Position numbers and translations under genes: made by a program. The notes beneath the pieces are model-generated. The model made no database searches, was not told the origin of the DNA, and worked only from the letters and a program-made list of their open reading frames with translations. Of a DNA stretch of 64,000 nt, positions 45,968 to 55,851 are shown in pieces. Within the stretch, counting starts at the first letter, position 1. The number at the start of each line of letters is the position of its first letter. The DNA lies in NCBI RefSeq assembly GCF_019355555.1, contig NZ_CP072142.1, positions 868,001 to 932,000 on the forward strand. The letters run 5' to 3'. The stretch comes from Rhizobium sp. L51/94 (GTDB lineage: Bacteria; Pseudomonadota; Alphaproteobacteria; Rhizobiales; Rhizobiaceae).

Positions 45968-47482
45968 ATGCATGAGATCGATAGTGCGACTGCGGGCAGC
46001 CGACCGCTGCTGTCGCTGCGCGACATCAATATTACGTTTGGCGGCGTCCATGCGTTGAAGAATGTCTCCTTTGATGTGCTGCCGGGCGAAGTCCATTGCC
46101 TTGCCGGCGAGAATGGCTCTGGCAAAAGCACCCTGATCAAAATCATCACTGGAGTATATCGTCCGGCGCCTGGGGCAATCATTGAATTCGATGGTCAGGC
46201 CTACCCGGATATGTCGCCGGTCACGGCACAGACAAAGGGCATCCAGGTCATTTGGCAAGATCTTGCACTTTTTCCGGAGATGACCGTCGCGGAAAACATT
46301 GCCTTCCAGACCGTTCTCGGTCGCTGGCCTCGATTCGTCAATTATCGCCACATGCGGCGGCTGGCATTGAGCGCTCTCAAGCGGCTTGGAGTCGATTTGA
46401 ATATCGATCTGCCGCTCAAGGAATTTCCCATAGCGCAGAGACAGATCGTCGCGATTGCCCGCGCCCTAGTCGGCGAGGCGAAGATCGTCTTCATGGACGA
46501 ACCAACCGCGTCGCTGACGCAATCGGAGACCGATCATCTTCTGAATATTGTGCGCACTCTGTCCGCCGACGGCGTTGCCGTCGTCTTTGTCAGTCACCGC
46601 CTAGCCGAGGTGCTGGAGATTTCGAGCCGCCTGACCGTCCTTCGCGACGGAGCCCTGGTCGGCGCCTACTCGACGGAGGGCATGACCCAGTCTCGCATCA
46701 CCGAACTGATGACGGGCAAGAATTTCGACAATCACCTTCGGGCCACCTTGAAAGAAGACCAGCCGACCGTTCTTGAGGTCAAGTCGCTTAGTCGTCGCGG
46801 TCAGTTCGAGAATATCTCGCTCACCGTTCGACGCGGCGAAACGCTTGGCATCACCGGGCTTTTGGGCGCCGGGCGGACGGAATTGGCGCTCGCATTGTTC
46901 GGCATGAACCGGCCAGACTCCGGCACGGTGACGCTCGAAGGCTCGGTTGTCCGGTTTTCCTCCAATCGGGACGCCATCGATGCTGGAATTGCCTATCTGT
47001 CGGAGGACCGTCTGTCTCTTGGTCTCATTCAACCGCAGTCGATTGCCGACAATCTGGTGATCTCGTCACTCTACAAAATCCGATCCGGCGGATTTCTTTC
47101 GGACAAAAAGAAGCACGATCTCGTTGCTGGATGGATCCGCGAACTCGGTGTCAAGATAGGGCTTCAGGAAGACGCGATCTCGACGCTCTCAGGCGGTAAC
47201 CAGCAGCGCATTGCGATTGCCAAGTGGCTGGCGACCGAGCCGAAGCTGCTCATTCTCGATTCGCCGACGGTTGGTGTCGATGTCGGCGCTCGGGCCGGAA
47301 TTTTCGAGATCGTCGCCAAATTGGCGAAGACCGGACTGGCGATCATTCTGATTTCGGACGAGGTGCCGGAGGTTTATTTCAACGCAGACCGGGTGCTGCA
47401 CATGGCGAAAGGAGAGATCGTCGGCTCGTTCGATCCGCGGCATTGCTCACTCCAGGAAATCGAGGCGGCTGTTTATGCGTAG
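45968..47482 (+). CDS. Sugar ABC importer ATPase, two nucleotide-binding domains
   Basis: A 504-residue RbsA-type ATPase. The first domain has Walker A GENGSGKST near residue 47 and IVFMDEPTASLT; the second has the usual degenerate Walker A GLLGAGRTE, signature LSGGNQQRIAIAKWL and LLILDSPTVGVDVG. The normal Glu after the second Walker B Asp (DEPT) is replaced by Ser (DSPT), a common variant in the non-hydrolysing half. It overlaps the first permease gene by 8 bp. Confidence 0.94.
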   Translation: MHEIDSATAGSRPLLSLRDINITFGGVHALKNVSFDVLPGEVHCLAGENGSGKSTLIKIITGVYRPAPGAIIEFDGQAYPDMSPVTAQTKGIQVIWQDLALFPEMTVAENIAFQTVLGRWPRFVNYRHMRRLALSALKRLGVDLNIDLPLKEFPIAQRQIVAIARALVGEAKIVFMDEPTASLTQSETDHLLNIVRTLSADGVAVVFVSHRLAEVLEISSRLTVLRDGALVGAYSTEGMTQSRITELMTGKNFDNHLRATLKEDQPTVLEVKSLSRRGQFENISLTVRRGETLGITGLLGAGRTELALALFGMNRPDSGTVTLEGSVVRFSSNRDAIDAGIAYLSEDRLSLGLIQPQSIADNLVISSLYKIRSGGFLSDKKKHDLVAGWIRELGVKIGLQEDAISTLSGGNQQRIAIAKWLATEPKLLILDSPTVGVDVGARAGIFEIVAKLAKTGLAIILISDEVPEVYFNADRVLHMAKGEIVGSFDPRHCSLQEIEAAVYA

Positions 47483-48476
47483 TTTTATTCGTACTCACGC
47501 GACCGAAAGTGCGCTCATCGGCGTCATTGCCGTCATCTGCATTTATCTGTCGTTCGCCACCGATAATTTTTTCTCGCTCGGCAATACGTTCGATCTGCTC
47601 AACACAAGCTCGGTCAACATCATCTTCGCGGTCGGCCTGTTGGTCGTCCTGATCGCCGGTGGCATCGACATATCCTTCGCGGTTAGTGCGTCCGTCGTGC
47701 AATACGTCACCGTCATCGCGCTCGGCTGGATTGGCGGCGGCGGCTGGGTGTCTGGGCTCATTATCGCCGGTTCGGTCGGAATTCTCTTGGGCGCGCTCAA
47801 TGCCTTTCTGATCCATCGCTTCCGCATCATTTCCATCGTTGCGACGATCTCAACCTTCAATATCTATTTTGGCCTGCTGATGTTTCTTACCGGCGGCGTG
47901 TCGATCTACAATTTGCCGGATTGGCTGACCAGCCGGGTGGTGCTTTTCGAACACGAGATGCCCAATGGTACCTGGATCGAGATCACGCTTCCGGTTCTCG
48001 TCATGGTGCTGTGCGTCATCGCGACCTGGCTGCTGATCACCCGCACGACGATCGGACGCCAACTCTACGCATTTGGCGACAACCCGGAGGGCGCGCGACG
48101 GTTCGGCATCAATGTCGGAGCGATGCAGTTCATCGCCTTCGGCTGGCTGGGGCTTATGTCCGGCATCGGCGGCCTTGTCCAGGCGCACTACGCCCAAGAA
48201 GTGGTTCCGAACGCTCTGTATGGCCGCGAGCTCGATGTGCTGGCGGCGGTTGTGCTTGGCGGCGCGCGCCTTGGTGGCGGAAAAGGATCGGTGCTTGGCT
48301 GCGTGCTGGGGATCCTGATGATCGCCATCATACAAAACGGACTGAACCTGATGGGCGTGTCGCCCTTCGCCTTCAAGATGATCATTGGCGCCATCATTCT
48401 GGTAGCCATCACCGTGTCGAACACGCGCATCGATCGGCTCATGCCGTTCCTTCGCAAGGAGGGTAAAACGCAATGA
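47475..48476 (+). CDS. Sugar ABC importer permease 1
   Basis: A 333-residue RbsC-family membrane protein with about eight to ten segments. GGIDISFAVSASVVQYV and the ATPase-contact loop PEGARRFGINV match the family. It starts inside the end of the ATPase gene and overlaps the second permease by 4 bp (ATGA). Two different permease genes imply a heterodimeric channel, unlike the single permease of the inositol-type importer at 13555. Confidence 0.93.
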   Translation: MRSFIRTHATESALIGVIAVICIYLSFATDNFFSLGNTFDLLNTSSVNIIFAVGLLVVLIAGGIDISFAVSASVVQYVTVIALGWIGGGGWVSGLIIAGSVGILLGALNAFLIHRFRIISIVATISTFNIYFGLLMFLTGGVSIYNLPDWLTSRVVLFEHEMPNGTWIEITLPVLVMVLCVIATWLLITRTTIGRQLYAFGDNPEGARRFGINVGAMQFIAFGWLGLMSGIGGLVQAHYAQEVVPNALYGRELDVLAAVVLGGARLGGGKGSVLGCVLGILMIAIIQNGLNLMGVSPFAFKMIIGAIILVAITVSNTRIDRLMPFLRKEGKTQ

Positions 48477-49468
48477 CCGCTATCGTTGAAACTTTCCATA
48501 GGCGCTTCGGCAAGGAGATGGTTGGACCCTTCCTCGCGTTGATGGCCGTGCTCTTGTTCTTCAGCATCGCGTCGCCGCAGTTTTTAAGCCAGGCGACCTT
48601 CGGTTCCGTTGCGTTCCAACTGCCGGAATTGGGGTTGCTAACATTGGCGATGCTTTTGCCGGTTTTGACCGGTGGGCTCAATCTGGCGGTCACGTTCACC
48701 GCTAACTTCGCCGGGCTGACCGTCGCCTGGATCCTGCAGGCCAATGGCGGCGTGGATGCCAGCCCCTTCATATTCGCGGTCGGCTGCCTATGTGCGGTCG
48801 TAGCCGGCGCTTCCACCGGCTTGATCATGGGCGTCGTCGTGGCATACACGCGGGCGCACCCGATCCTGGTGTCTCTTTCCATGATGATCTTCGTTCGGGG
48901 CCTCGGCGAATTCCTCACGCGCGGTGGCGATGTTTCTGGCTTTCCTGATTTTATTCAGCCGCTGGGTCACGGCAGCTGGCTTGGGATTCCCATCCCGCTG
49001 ATCGTCTTGCTCGGCTGCGTGCTGGTGTGGCACGTGCTGCTGACGCGCACGAAGCTGGGCTTCAACACCTATATGATTGGCTCCAATATCGAGGCCGCCC
49101 GCTATTCCGGCGTCAGCACGCGCAGGGTGGTTATCCTGGTCTACACCTTGTCCGGAGCGATGTGTGCCATCGCCGGTATCGTCATGATGGCGCGTTTCAA
49201 CTCCGTCCGGGTCGGACATGGTGAATCTTACCTGTTGATTACGGTGCTTGCATGCTTTCTCGGCGGCATCAATCCATTCGGCGGTTTCGGCCGGGTCATT
49301 CCAGTCTTCGTCGCTCTCGTCGTTTTACAGCTTCTGTCTTCTGGCCTGAACCTGATGGGCGCAAATCAGCATCTGGCAACCGCCGTCTGGGGCCTGCTGC
49401 TTGTCGGCGTCATGATCCTTCGATGGGCCGCATCGCAGTACAAAGTTTTCAGCAGCAGAAGAGGTTAG
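48473..49468 (+). CDS. Sugar ABC importer permease 2
   Basis: A 331-residue RbsC-family membrane protein, second half of the heterodimeric pore. GGLNLAVTFTANFAGLTVAW and the contact loop NIEAARYSGVSTRRVV are family motifs. It is translationally coupled to permease 1 and ends 4 bp before the first epimerase gene, so the enzymes are transcribed with their importer. Confidence 0.93.
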   Translation: MTAIVETFHRRFGKEMVGPFLALMAVLLFFSIASPQFLSQATFGSVAFQLPELGLLTLAMLLPVLTGGLNLAVTFTANFAGLTVAWILQANGGVDASPFIFAVGCLCAVVAGASTGLIMGVVVAYTRAHPILVSLSMMIFVRGLGEFLTRGGDVSGFPDFIQPLGHGSWLGIPIPLIVLLGCVLVWHVLLTRTKLGFNTYMIGSNIEAARYSGVSTRRVVILVYTLSGAMCAIAGIVMMARFNSVRVGHGESYLLITVLACFLGGINPFGGFGRVIPVFVALVVLQLLSSGLNLMGANQHLATAVWGLLLVGVMILRWAASQYKVFSSRRG

Positions 49469-49472
49469 GCAT

Positions 49473-50327
49473 ATGCAAGGGTTCGGCATTCATGCAAGCA
49501 TATGGACGATGAAGTGGGACCGCCCCGGTGCGGAGAAAGCGATAGCCGGCGCGGCCGAGTACGGGCTGGATTTCATCGAAATACCACTACTGGACGCGAC
49601 GTCGGTTGATGCAAGACACACGCGCCAACTTCTCGATAGACATTCCCTGCGCGCTGCTTGCTCCCTGGTGTTGCCGCAGGCGGCATGGGCTTCGGTTCGA
49701 CCGGATGCGGCGATCGAACATCTCAAGATTGCAATTGACACGGCGGCAGCGCTGGGGGGCGAAGCGCTGACTGGTGTGACATACGGTGGTACCAACGAGC
49801 GGACCGGGCTGCCCCCGACGCAGGCCGAATATGACAATCTGGTGCGCGCCCTGCACGCCGCCGGCACCCATGCGAAGCTTCATGGCATCCAGCTTGGTGT
49901 CGAGGCGGTGAACCGCTATGAAAGCCACTTGATAAACTCCGCCGAGCAGGCGGTCACCTTGGTCGAACGGATCAGTCTGGACAACGTCTTCATCCATCTC
50001 GACACCTTCCACATGAATATCGAGGAGAAGGGCGCCGGAAACGGCATCCTGAACGCCGGCAATCATCTGAAATACATGCATATGTCGGAGAGCGACAGAG
50101 GCACGCCCGGCTACGGAAACGTTCCTTGGGATCCTATTTTCGCTTCTCTCGCCGCGGTCGATTTCAAGGGAGTCCTGACGCTGGAAAGTTTTGTCGGCAT
50201 GCCAGCGGACATGGCGGGTGACATATCGACATGGCGCCCGGTCGCGCGCGACGTTGAACAGGTGATGGGCGACGGTTTGTCTTTTCTGCGCGGTAAGGCC
50301 GCGCAATACGGATTGTTCTCCCGTTGA
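49473..50327 (+). CDS. Ketose 3-epimerase family TIM-barrel protein
   Basis: A 284-residue member of the D-tagatose/L-ribulose/D-psicose 3-epimerase family. The metal ligands can be placed: Glu in GVEAVNRYESH, Asp in FIHLDTFHMNIEE, His in KYMHMSESDRG and Glu in LTLESFVG. The family's conserved segment LDTFHMNIEE is shared with the DPE-like gene just downstream, but overall the two are clearly different, so they likely have different sugars. It follows the permeases directly. Confidence 0.88.
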   Translation: MQGFGIHASIWTMKWDRPGAEKAIAGAAEYGLDFIEIPLLDATSVDARHTRQLLDRHSLRAACSLVLPQAAWASVRPDAAIEHLKIAIDTAAALGGEALTGVTYGGTNERTGLPPTQAEYDNLVRALHAAGTHAKLHGIQLGVEAVNRYESHLINSAEQAVTLVERISLDNVFIHLDTFHMNIEEKGAGNGILNAGNHLKYMHMSESDRGTPGYGNVPWDPIFASLAAVDFKGVLTLESFVGMPADMAGDISTWRPVARDVEQVMGDGLSFLRGKAAQYGLFSR

Positions 50328-50522
50328 AGTCAAGCCGGCATTTGCCGCCGGCGATCGCAGCTTGCACTCCGGCAAAGACGGACGGTCCGGCTGTCATGCG
50401 ACGCTTCTAGGCAGGGAGGTAATTCCATTCGCAAGGAGGAGACGACGAATATTAACCCGATCAAATTTTCTCGACGGCTGGTCGTTCTGAACATCTGCAT
50501 CTGAAAACTCAAGGAGGCTCCA

Positions 50523-51392
50523 ATGAAGCATGGAATTTACTATTCTTACTGGGAACATGAGTGGAGCGCCAGTTTTGCTCCATACATCGAGAAGGTTGCG
50601 AAGCTTGGCTTCGATGTCATCGAAGTGGCTGCGCACCACATCAACGACTATAGCGACGCAGATCTTGCCCTGATCAAACAGAGCGCGGCAGACAACAGTA
50701 TCATTCTAACCGCCGGCATTGGGCCTTCCAAGGCCAAGAACCTGTCGTCCCCTGATATTGCCGTGCGGCAAGCTGGTAAGGTATTTTTCCAGCAAACGCT
50801 CAAGAACGTCGCAAAGCTTGATATCAAGACAATCGGCGGTGCGCTCCATTCCTATTGGCCGGTGGACTATTCAACGCCTGTCGACAAGGAAGGCGACCGT
50901 GCACGCGGGGTCGAGGGCATTCACGGTATCGCGGACTTTGCCAACGACCTGGGCATAAACCTCTGCATCGAGGTGCTGAATCGCTTCGAGAACCACGTTC
51001 TCAACACCGCGGCAGAAGGCGTGGCCTTCATCAACGATGTCGGCAAGCCCAATGTCAAAGTGATGCTTGATACATTCCATATGAACATCGAGGAGGACAG
51101 CTTTGGCGATGCCATCCGCACCGCGGGCCCGCTCCTCGGGCATTTCCACACCGGCGAAAGCAATCGCCGTGTCCCGGGCAAAGGCCGACTACCTTGGCAT
51201 GAGATCAGTCTCGCACTGCGCGACATCAATTACACTGGTGCCGTCGTGATGGAGCCTTTTGTCAAAACGGGTGGAACGATAGGCTCCGACATCAGGGTGT
51301 GGCGCGATCTGAGCGATGGTGCAGACGAAGCCAAAATGGATGAAGATGCGCGAAATGCACTCGCATTTTCTCGTTTCGTTCTCGGCTCTTAA
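50523..51392 (+). CDS. D-psicose (D-allulose) 3-epimerase
   Basis: A 289-residue enzyme whose sequence is, by memory, very close to the characterised Agrobacterium D-psicose 3-epimerase, which interconverts D-psicose and D-fructose. Length is the same, and the metal-binding residues are at the same numbers: Glu150 (LCIEVLNRFE), Asp183 (MLDTFHM), His209 (LGHFHTGE) and Glu244 (VVMEPFVKTGG). The N-terminal MKHGIYYSYWEHEW is diagnostic. AAGGAGG precedes the ATG. It sits 195 bp behind the first epimerase; a hairpin follows it. Confidence 0.93.
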   Translation: MKHGIYYSYWEHEWSASFAPYIEKVAKLGFDVIEVAAHHINDYSDADLALIKQSAADNSIILTAGIGPSKAKNLSSPDIAVRQAGKVFFQQTLKNVAKLDIKTIGGALHSYWPVDYSTPVDKEGDRARGVEGIHGIADFANDLGINLCIEVLNRFENHVLNTAAEGVAFINDVGKPNVKVMLDTFHMNIEEDSFGDAIRTAGPLLGHFHTGESNRRVPGKGRLPWHEISLALRDINYTGAVVMEPFVKTGGTIGSDIRVWRDLSDGADEAKMDEDARNALAFSRFVLGS

Positions 51393-51428
51393 CGAATCTG
51401 GTCGCATATTCAGTTGATCATGTAGAAT

Positions 51429-51467
51429 GCCATTCAGGCCTATGCTTCGTCTCCGGGCCCGAATGGC
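51429..51467 (+). terminator. Hairpin after D-psicose 3-epimerase gene
   Basis: GCCATTC-A-GGCC (51429-51440) pairs with GGCC-C-GAATGGC (51456-51467), giving an 11-bp stem with one mismatch. It starts 37 bp after the stop codon. No T tract follows, so it may be a terminator of the weak type or an mRNA-end stabiliser. Confidence 0.55.
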
Positions 51468-51776
51468 GCTTCAAACCTGCAAGAAAACACACGCCTGCTG
51501 ATCAGATAAGTATCAGATTTAAGTTAAAATCATAGCGGCGCGAGTGAGGAGGGCGAGTTACGCTAGACGCGTTCGATGCGCGGGTGGTTTTTGATAGACG
51601 TTGCTGTTAATTGACTCGCAACTGCCTTGAGACGAACATGATATCTACGCGGCTGAGTACGCGCTAATCTAGGCTTAGCGCTTGGCCGTGTTGAAAAGCT
51701 TAGCCTTCAACTTGCGATGAAGGTCCTTTGATCTCCGCGCCCTGACCGTCTTTGATGTAGCGGCACCGCCCAGGTA

Positions 51777-51870
51777 GGTTTCATAAATGGGCGTAGCTTA
51801 CTCCGTTCATGTTGCTTGCCTTTTTATTTTCTGCGGGTCGGCAGTTCGTATCTGTTCAAGCGCAAGTAGT
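51777..51870 (+). repeat. Diverged dispersed repeat, copy B
   Basis: GGTTTCATAAATGGGCGT (51777-51794) and a block ending GCGCAAGTAGT up to 51870 repeat the order found at 30695-30767. The spacer here is about 40 bp and T-rich. The match is by eye. Confidence 0.45.
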
Positions 51871-51896
51871 AGACACGGGCGACAGTGCGGCCTCGT

Positions 51897-52994
51897 TTAG
51901 GTACGCAAGGATCGTCCGCTTTCCCGGTCGAACAAATGCATCTGGTTCATATTCACCGAGATCGGCATCGTCGTCTGGGGCCGCGCACCGCTGTCAGGGC
52001 TGATGCTGGCGCAGAGCGTGATATTTGCTACATCGAAATAGATCATCGTCGACGGTCCCAGCGGCTCCACCAGGTCAACCATCACGTCGATACTCGCAAA
52101 GCCCTCGCGCTCCTGTCGAGGGGATATCGACTCGGGACGGATACCGAAGGTAACGGCTTTCCCGACATGCGGCGCATAGCCGGCCAGACGTTGTGCCGGT
52201 ATCGCCAGCAGCGTACCATCCGCCAGCCGCACGGCCGGGACGCCGTCGCGGTCGATGAGTTCTGCTTCAAGAAAGTTCATCGATGGCGAGCCGATGAACC
52301 CGGCGACGAACAGGCTCGCCGGGCTGTGGTACAACTCCTGCGGCGGTCCAACTTGCTCGACAAGTCCTGCATTCATCACCACGACACGGTCTGCCATCGT
52401 CATCGCTTCGACCTGGTCATGGGTGACGTAGACGGTGGTCGTCGGCAGGATCTGATGAAGCCTTTTGATTTCGGTGCGCATCTGGACGCGGAGCTTCGCA
52501 TCCAGGTTCGACAGCGGCTCGTCGAACAGAAACACCTTCGGATTGCGCACGATCGCCCGGCCCATGGCGACGCGCTGACGCTGACCGCCGGACAGTTGGC
52601 CGGGCCGCCGATCCAGGAGTTCGGTGATATGCAGCGTTTCCGATGCGCGTCTGATCCTGGCCTCGATTTCGGGTTTTGCGAGTTTCTGCTGCTGCAGACA
52701 GAAGGCGATGTTCTCCCGGACCGACATGTGCGGATAGAGCGCGTAGTTCTGAAACACCATGGCGATATCGCGCTTGCCCGGACCGAGATTGGTGACGACA
52801 CGGTCGCCGATGACGATATCGCCGGCGGTGATGTGCTCCAGCCCGGCGATCATCCGGAGCGTGGTCGATTTTCCGCAGCCGGAAGGGCCGACGAAGACGA
52901 CGAACTCGTTGTCCTCGATATCGAGATCGATGCCGCGCACGGCTTCATAAATACCGTAGGATTTGACGACGCTTTTGAGTTGAAGCCTTGCCAT
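51897..52994 (-). CDS. ABC importer ATPase, UgpC/MalK type
   Basis: A 365-residue ATPase for oligosaccharide importers. Walker [10 protein letters not shown] is at residues 36-44, the Q-loop in [14 protein letters not shown], signature [14 protein letters not shown] near residue 134 and Walker [13 protein letters not shown]. The C-terminal regulatory TOBE domain is present (FGIRPESI). The start is the ATG at 52994; the frame reaches 53036 inside the next gene. It is the last gene of the GH127 operon and serves the permeases at 54982-56807. Confidence 0.93.
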   Translation of the reverse strand: MARLQLKSVVKSYGIYEAVRGIDLDIEDNEFVVFVGPSGCGKSTTLRMIAGLEHITAGDIVIGDRVVTNLGPGKRDIAMVFQNYALYPHMSVRENIAFCLQQQKLAKPEIEARIRRASETLHITELLDRRPGQLSGGQRQRVAMGRAIVRNPKVFLFDEPLSNLDAKLRVQMRTEIKRLHQILPTTTVYVTHDQVEAMTMADRVVVMNAGLVEQVGPPQELYHSPASLFVAGFIGSPSMNFLEAELIDRDGVPAVRLADGTLLAIPAQRLAGYAPHVGKAVTFGIRPESISPRQEREGFASIDVMVDLVEPLGPSTMIYFDVANITLCASISPDSGARPQTTMPISVNMNQMHLFDRESGRSLRT

Positions 52995-53004
52995 CGCTCT
53001 TCTC

Positions 53005-54951
53005 CTAATTTTCCTGCAGCCAAACGAGCATCGCACCCGGCTCGCGGTTCGCCCAGAGATGATACGGAATTGCCTTGAATGGTTTCGGAACCAAAGCTGG
53101 CGGCGACGTACGGTAGAGGCTGTCGCTCCAGTCGCTGGCGTCCGCTTCCAGCGCTTCGCCTTCCAGCACCATGGCGCCGCCGAGAAGCTCCGCTTCGAAA
53201 CGCGTACCGATCACCGCATCGGCAGGCAGACGAAGCCGCTGCGGTTCACCGCCGATGTCGGTTTCCTCGACGCAATAGACAACGGGACCGCGCCGCAGCG
53301 CCACGCGACCGCTGTCTTCGCTTGCCGCCGGATGGGCATAGAGCCGCTGCACCGGCATGTCGAACGAAAGGCGAATTTCGTCGCCGTCCCGCCATTCCCG
53401 GGCGATATACGCATAACCTTTGGTGACACACGCTCGAAGATCGACTGGCTCGCCGTTGACGGCGATGGTCGCGTCAAGGCACCAGCCCGGAATCCGCAGC
53501 TTCACGGTCAGCGGCGTGGCGTTTTCGAGCCCAAGACGCAGGCCGATGTCGCCATCCCAGGGATAGCGGGTTTCCTGCCTGAGACGGACGAAAGCATTCC
53601 CGACCGACAATTCCGCGGTATTGGCGCCATAGAGATGAACCGCGAGTTCGCCGTCCCTGGCAGAGTAAAAATATTGGCCCAGCGACGTGATGAAACGGGC
53701 AATGTTCGTCGGGCAGCATGGGCAATAATGCCATTTCCAACGACGGTTCTGGCCGTGGCTTTCGAGCACGTTCTCGTAGAAATAATGTTGTCCGTCGCGG
53801 GAAATGCCGGAGAGAGCGCCGTTGAACAGCACGGTTTCGAGACTGTCCGTGAACCGTCTGTCGAGGTCGATCTGTGCCATCCGATGGCCCCAGAACCCCA
53901 AGGCCACTGCGGCGCACGTCTCTGCATAAGCCGTCTCATTGGGAAGATCGTACTCGCGGGTAAAACCTTCGTTCGATGCCGATGGTCCAAGCCCGCCGGT
54001 GACGTAGAGTTGGCGGCTGGTCAGGTTGTCGAAGAGCCGATCGCAAATGGCAAACAACGCGGGATCGTTGTTCTCATGCGCCAGGTCCGCCATGGCCGAG
54101 AACAGATACATGGCGCGAACGGCATGGCCGACCACCTGCGTCTGCTCGCGCACGGGGATGTGCGCCTGGCTGTAGGCGTAGGTCTGATAGACGTAGTCGT
54201 CGGGGTTTTCACCGCGCTTGCGCGCCTCCTCGTCATAATAGGACGGCATGGCGCCCCGCTCGTCGACAAAGTAGACGGCAAGGTCGAGATGACGGGGGTC
54301 GCGGGTGACGCGGTAGAGCTTGACCAGCGCAAGCTCGATCTCCTCATGCGCGTCATAGCCGCGCAGTTTACCGGGCTCGGGGCCGAAAGTGTCGATGATA
54401 TGATCGACGGCGCGGATCATCACGTCGAGAAAGCGCCGCTTTCCGGTCGCCTCGAAATAGGCTACGGCCCCCTCCAACAGGTGGCCCATGGAATACATCT
54501 CGTGCAGGTCGCGCAGGTTCGTCCAGCGCTTCTCAGGTTCGCGGCGAATGAACCAGCTGTTGAGATAGCCGTCGGCCATCTGGCCCTGTTCGAGTTTTTC
54601 GACGATCGCTTCGATCTTCGCCTCGATCTCGACATCGGGATGAGCCTTGAGCGTGTAGCTGGCGGCTTCGATCCACTTGCCGAAGTCGGAATCGAAAAAA
54701 TGCTGCATCGACAGGCCGCTGGGCTGGATCGGGCGCGCAAGGGGACCCGGCGGCTTTCCGAAGTCGAGAACCTCGAGAAATCCTTCCTCCTCGAGGCAAT
54801 CGTGCTGGGACGGAATGGTGACGCTGCGAACGGTCTCCGTCCAGCTCTGCCAGAAGCCGCCGCTGAATTCGACGCGGCTGTGGTCGGCGGGAACGAAGCG
54901 GGCTGGACGGCCGTCTGGCTCGGACGCGGTTGTCTTGTCGGAAACTGACAT
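53005..54951 (-). CDS. Glycoside hydrolase family 127, beta-L-arabinofuranosidase-like
   Basis: A 648-residue (alpha/alpha)6-barrel enzyme. The zinc and catalytic residues seen in characterised GH127 HypBA1 are conserved: Glu344 and Cys346 (AYAETC), Cys412 and Cys413 in the CPCCPTN motif, with Cys412 in the position of the cysteine nucleophile, and Glu328 in the position of the acid/base. It would release beta-L-arabinofuranose from short glycans, such as those of hydroxyproline-rich plant glycoproteins. There is no signal peptide, so it acts in the cytoplasm on imported oligosaccharides. Confidence 0.93.
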   Translation of the reverse strand: MSVSDKTTASEPDGRPARFVPADHSRVEFSGGFWQSWTETVRSVTIPSQHDCLEEEGFLEVLDFGKPPGPLARPIQPSGLSMQHFFDSDFGKWIEAASYTLKAHPDVEIEAKIEAIVEKLEQGQMADGYLNSWFIRREPEKRWTNLRDLHEMYSMGHLLEGAVAYFEATGKRRFLDVMIRAVDHIIDTFGPEPGKLRGYDAHEEIELALVKLYRVTRDPRHLDLAVYFVDERGAMPSYYDEEARKRGENPDDYVYQTYAYSQAHIPVREQTQVVGHAVRAMYLFSAMADLAHENNDPALFAICDRLFDNLTSRQLYVTGGLGPSASNEGFTREYDLPNETAYAETCAAVALGFWGHRMAQIDLDRRFTDSLETVLFNGALSGISRDGQHYFYENVLESHGQNRRWKWHYCPCCPTNIARFITSLGQYFYSARDGELAVHLYGANTAELSVGNAFVRLRQETRYPWDGDIGLRLGLENATPLTVKLRIPGWCLDATIAVNGEPVDLRACVTKGYAYIAREWRDGDEIRLSFDMPVQRLYAHPAASEDSGRVALRRGPVVYCVEETDIGGEPQRLRLPADAVIGTRFEAELLGGAMVLEGEALEADASDWSDSLYRTSPPALVPKPFKAIPYHLWANREPGAMLVWLQEN

Positions 54952-54981
54952 GGAAACTCCTGGCGGGGGAAGCCGCGAACT

Positions 54982-55851
54982 TTACTTGACGGCGCCGGCG
55001 GTCAGGCCGCGCACGTAATAGCGTTGAAGAAGGAAGAACAGCAGAAGGCAGGGGATCATCGTCACGGTGATGCCGGCCTGCAGGGCGCCCCAGTCGATGA
55101 TGCCGTACATCCCAGAGGAGACATTGACGAGCATGATGGGAAGCGTGAACTTGTTTTGGTCCGAGAGGAAAATCAGCGCCGCCAGAAATTCGTTCCAGGA
55201 ATTGAGGAAGGCGAACATCGCGACGGTCGCGACGCCCGGAAGCGCGATTGGCAGCATGATCCGCCGCAGGATGGTGGTCTGCGACGCGCCATCCATGCGG
55301 CCGGCCTCGATCAGCGCCTGTGGTACGGCATCGAAAGCATTTCGCATCATGAAGATCGAGAACGGCAGCTGGAAGGTCACATAGATAAGCACCAGGCCGA
55401 CCAAACTGTTCTGCAGGTGGATGACCTTCAGGATGAGGAACAGCGGCGTCAGGATCGACTGAAACGGGATCATCATCGTCGCCATCACCATGATGAAGAT
55501 CAGCGACTGGCCGGGAAAGCGGAATTTCGAAAAGCCGTAGCCGGCCGGCACCGATATCAGCACAGTCAGCACCACCGTGCCGATGGCGATGGCGACGGAG
55601 TTGAGAGCGTAGACATACCAGCCGGCGCCGACATGTTCGAGACGACGATAGTTCTCCAGCGAAAAAGCCTTGGAAAAAAGCGCGACCGGATGGGCAAGCG
55701 CCTCTGCCGCCGGCTTGAAGGAGTTGGCGAAGGACCAGACGATCGGCATGATGAAGAAGATCGAAAACACGATCGAGACAGCCAGAAAGGCGAGCTTCGC
55801 GGTCCCGTCGGCGCGCCGCCTCGGCGCAACGGTCGAAGGCACCGGGGTCAT
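54982..55851 (-). CDS. ABC importer permease, MalG type
   Basis: A 289-residue membrane protein with six segments. The ATPase-contact EAA loop reads EAGRMDGASQTTILRRIMLP. The ATG at 55851 overlaps the stop of the preceding permease gene by 4 bp; the long frame going up to 56238 is an artefact of another frame. It pairs with the MalF-type permease to form the pore. Confidence 0.93.
   Translation of the reverse strand: MTPVPSTVAPRRRADGTAKLAFLAVSIVFSIFFIMPIVWSFANSFKPAAEALAHPVALFSKAFSLENYRRLEHVGAGWYVYALNSVAIAIGTVVLTVLISVPAGYGFSKFRFPGQSLIFIMVMATMMIPFQSILTPLFLILKVIHLQNSLVGLVLIYVTFQLPFSIFMMRNAFDAVPQALIEAGRMDGASQTTILRRIMLPIALPGVATVAMFAFLNSWNEFLAALIFLSDQNKFTLPIMLVNVSSGMYGIIDWGALQAGITVTMIPCLLLFFLLQRYYVRGLTAGAVK

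Larger units (their letters stand above)
51393..51896. other. Intergenic with hairpin and dispersed repeat
   Basis: About 500 bp between the epimerase operon and the convergent end of the ABC ATPase gene. It contains the hairpin at 51429-51467 and copy B of the dispersed repeat at 51777-51870. No gene is supported. Confidence 0.5.
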
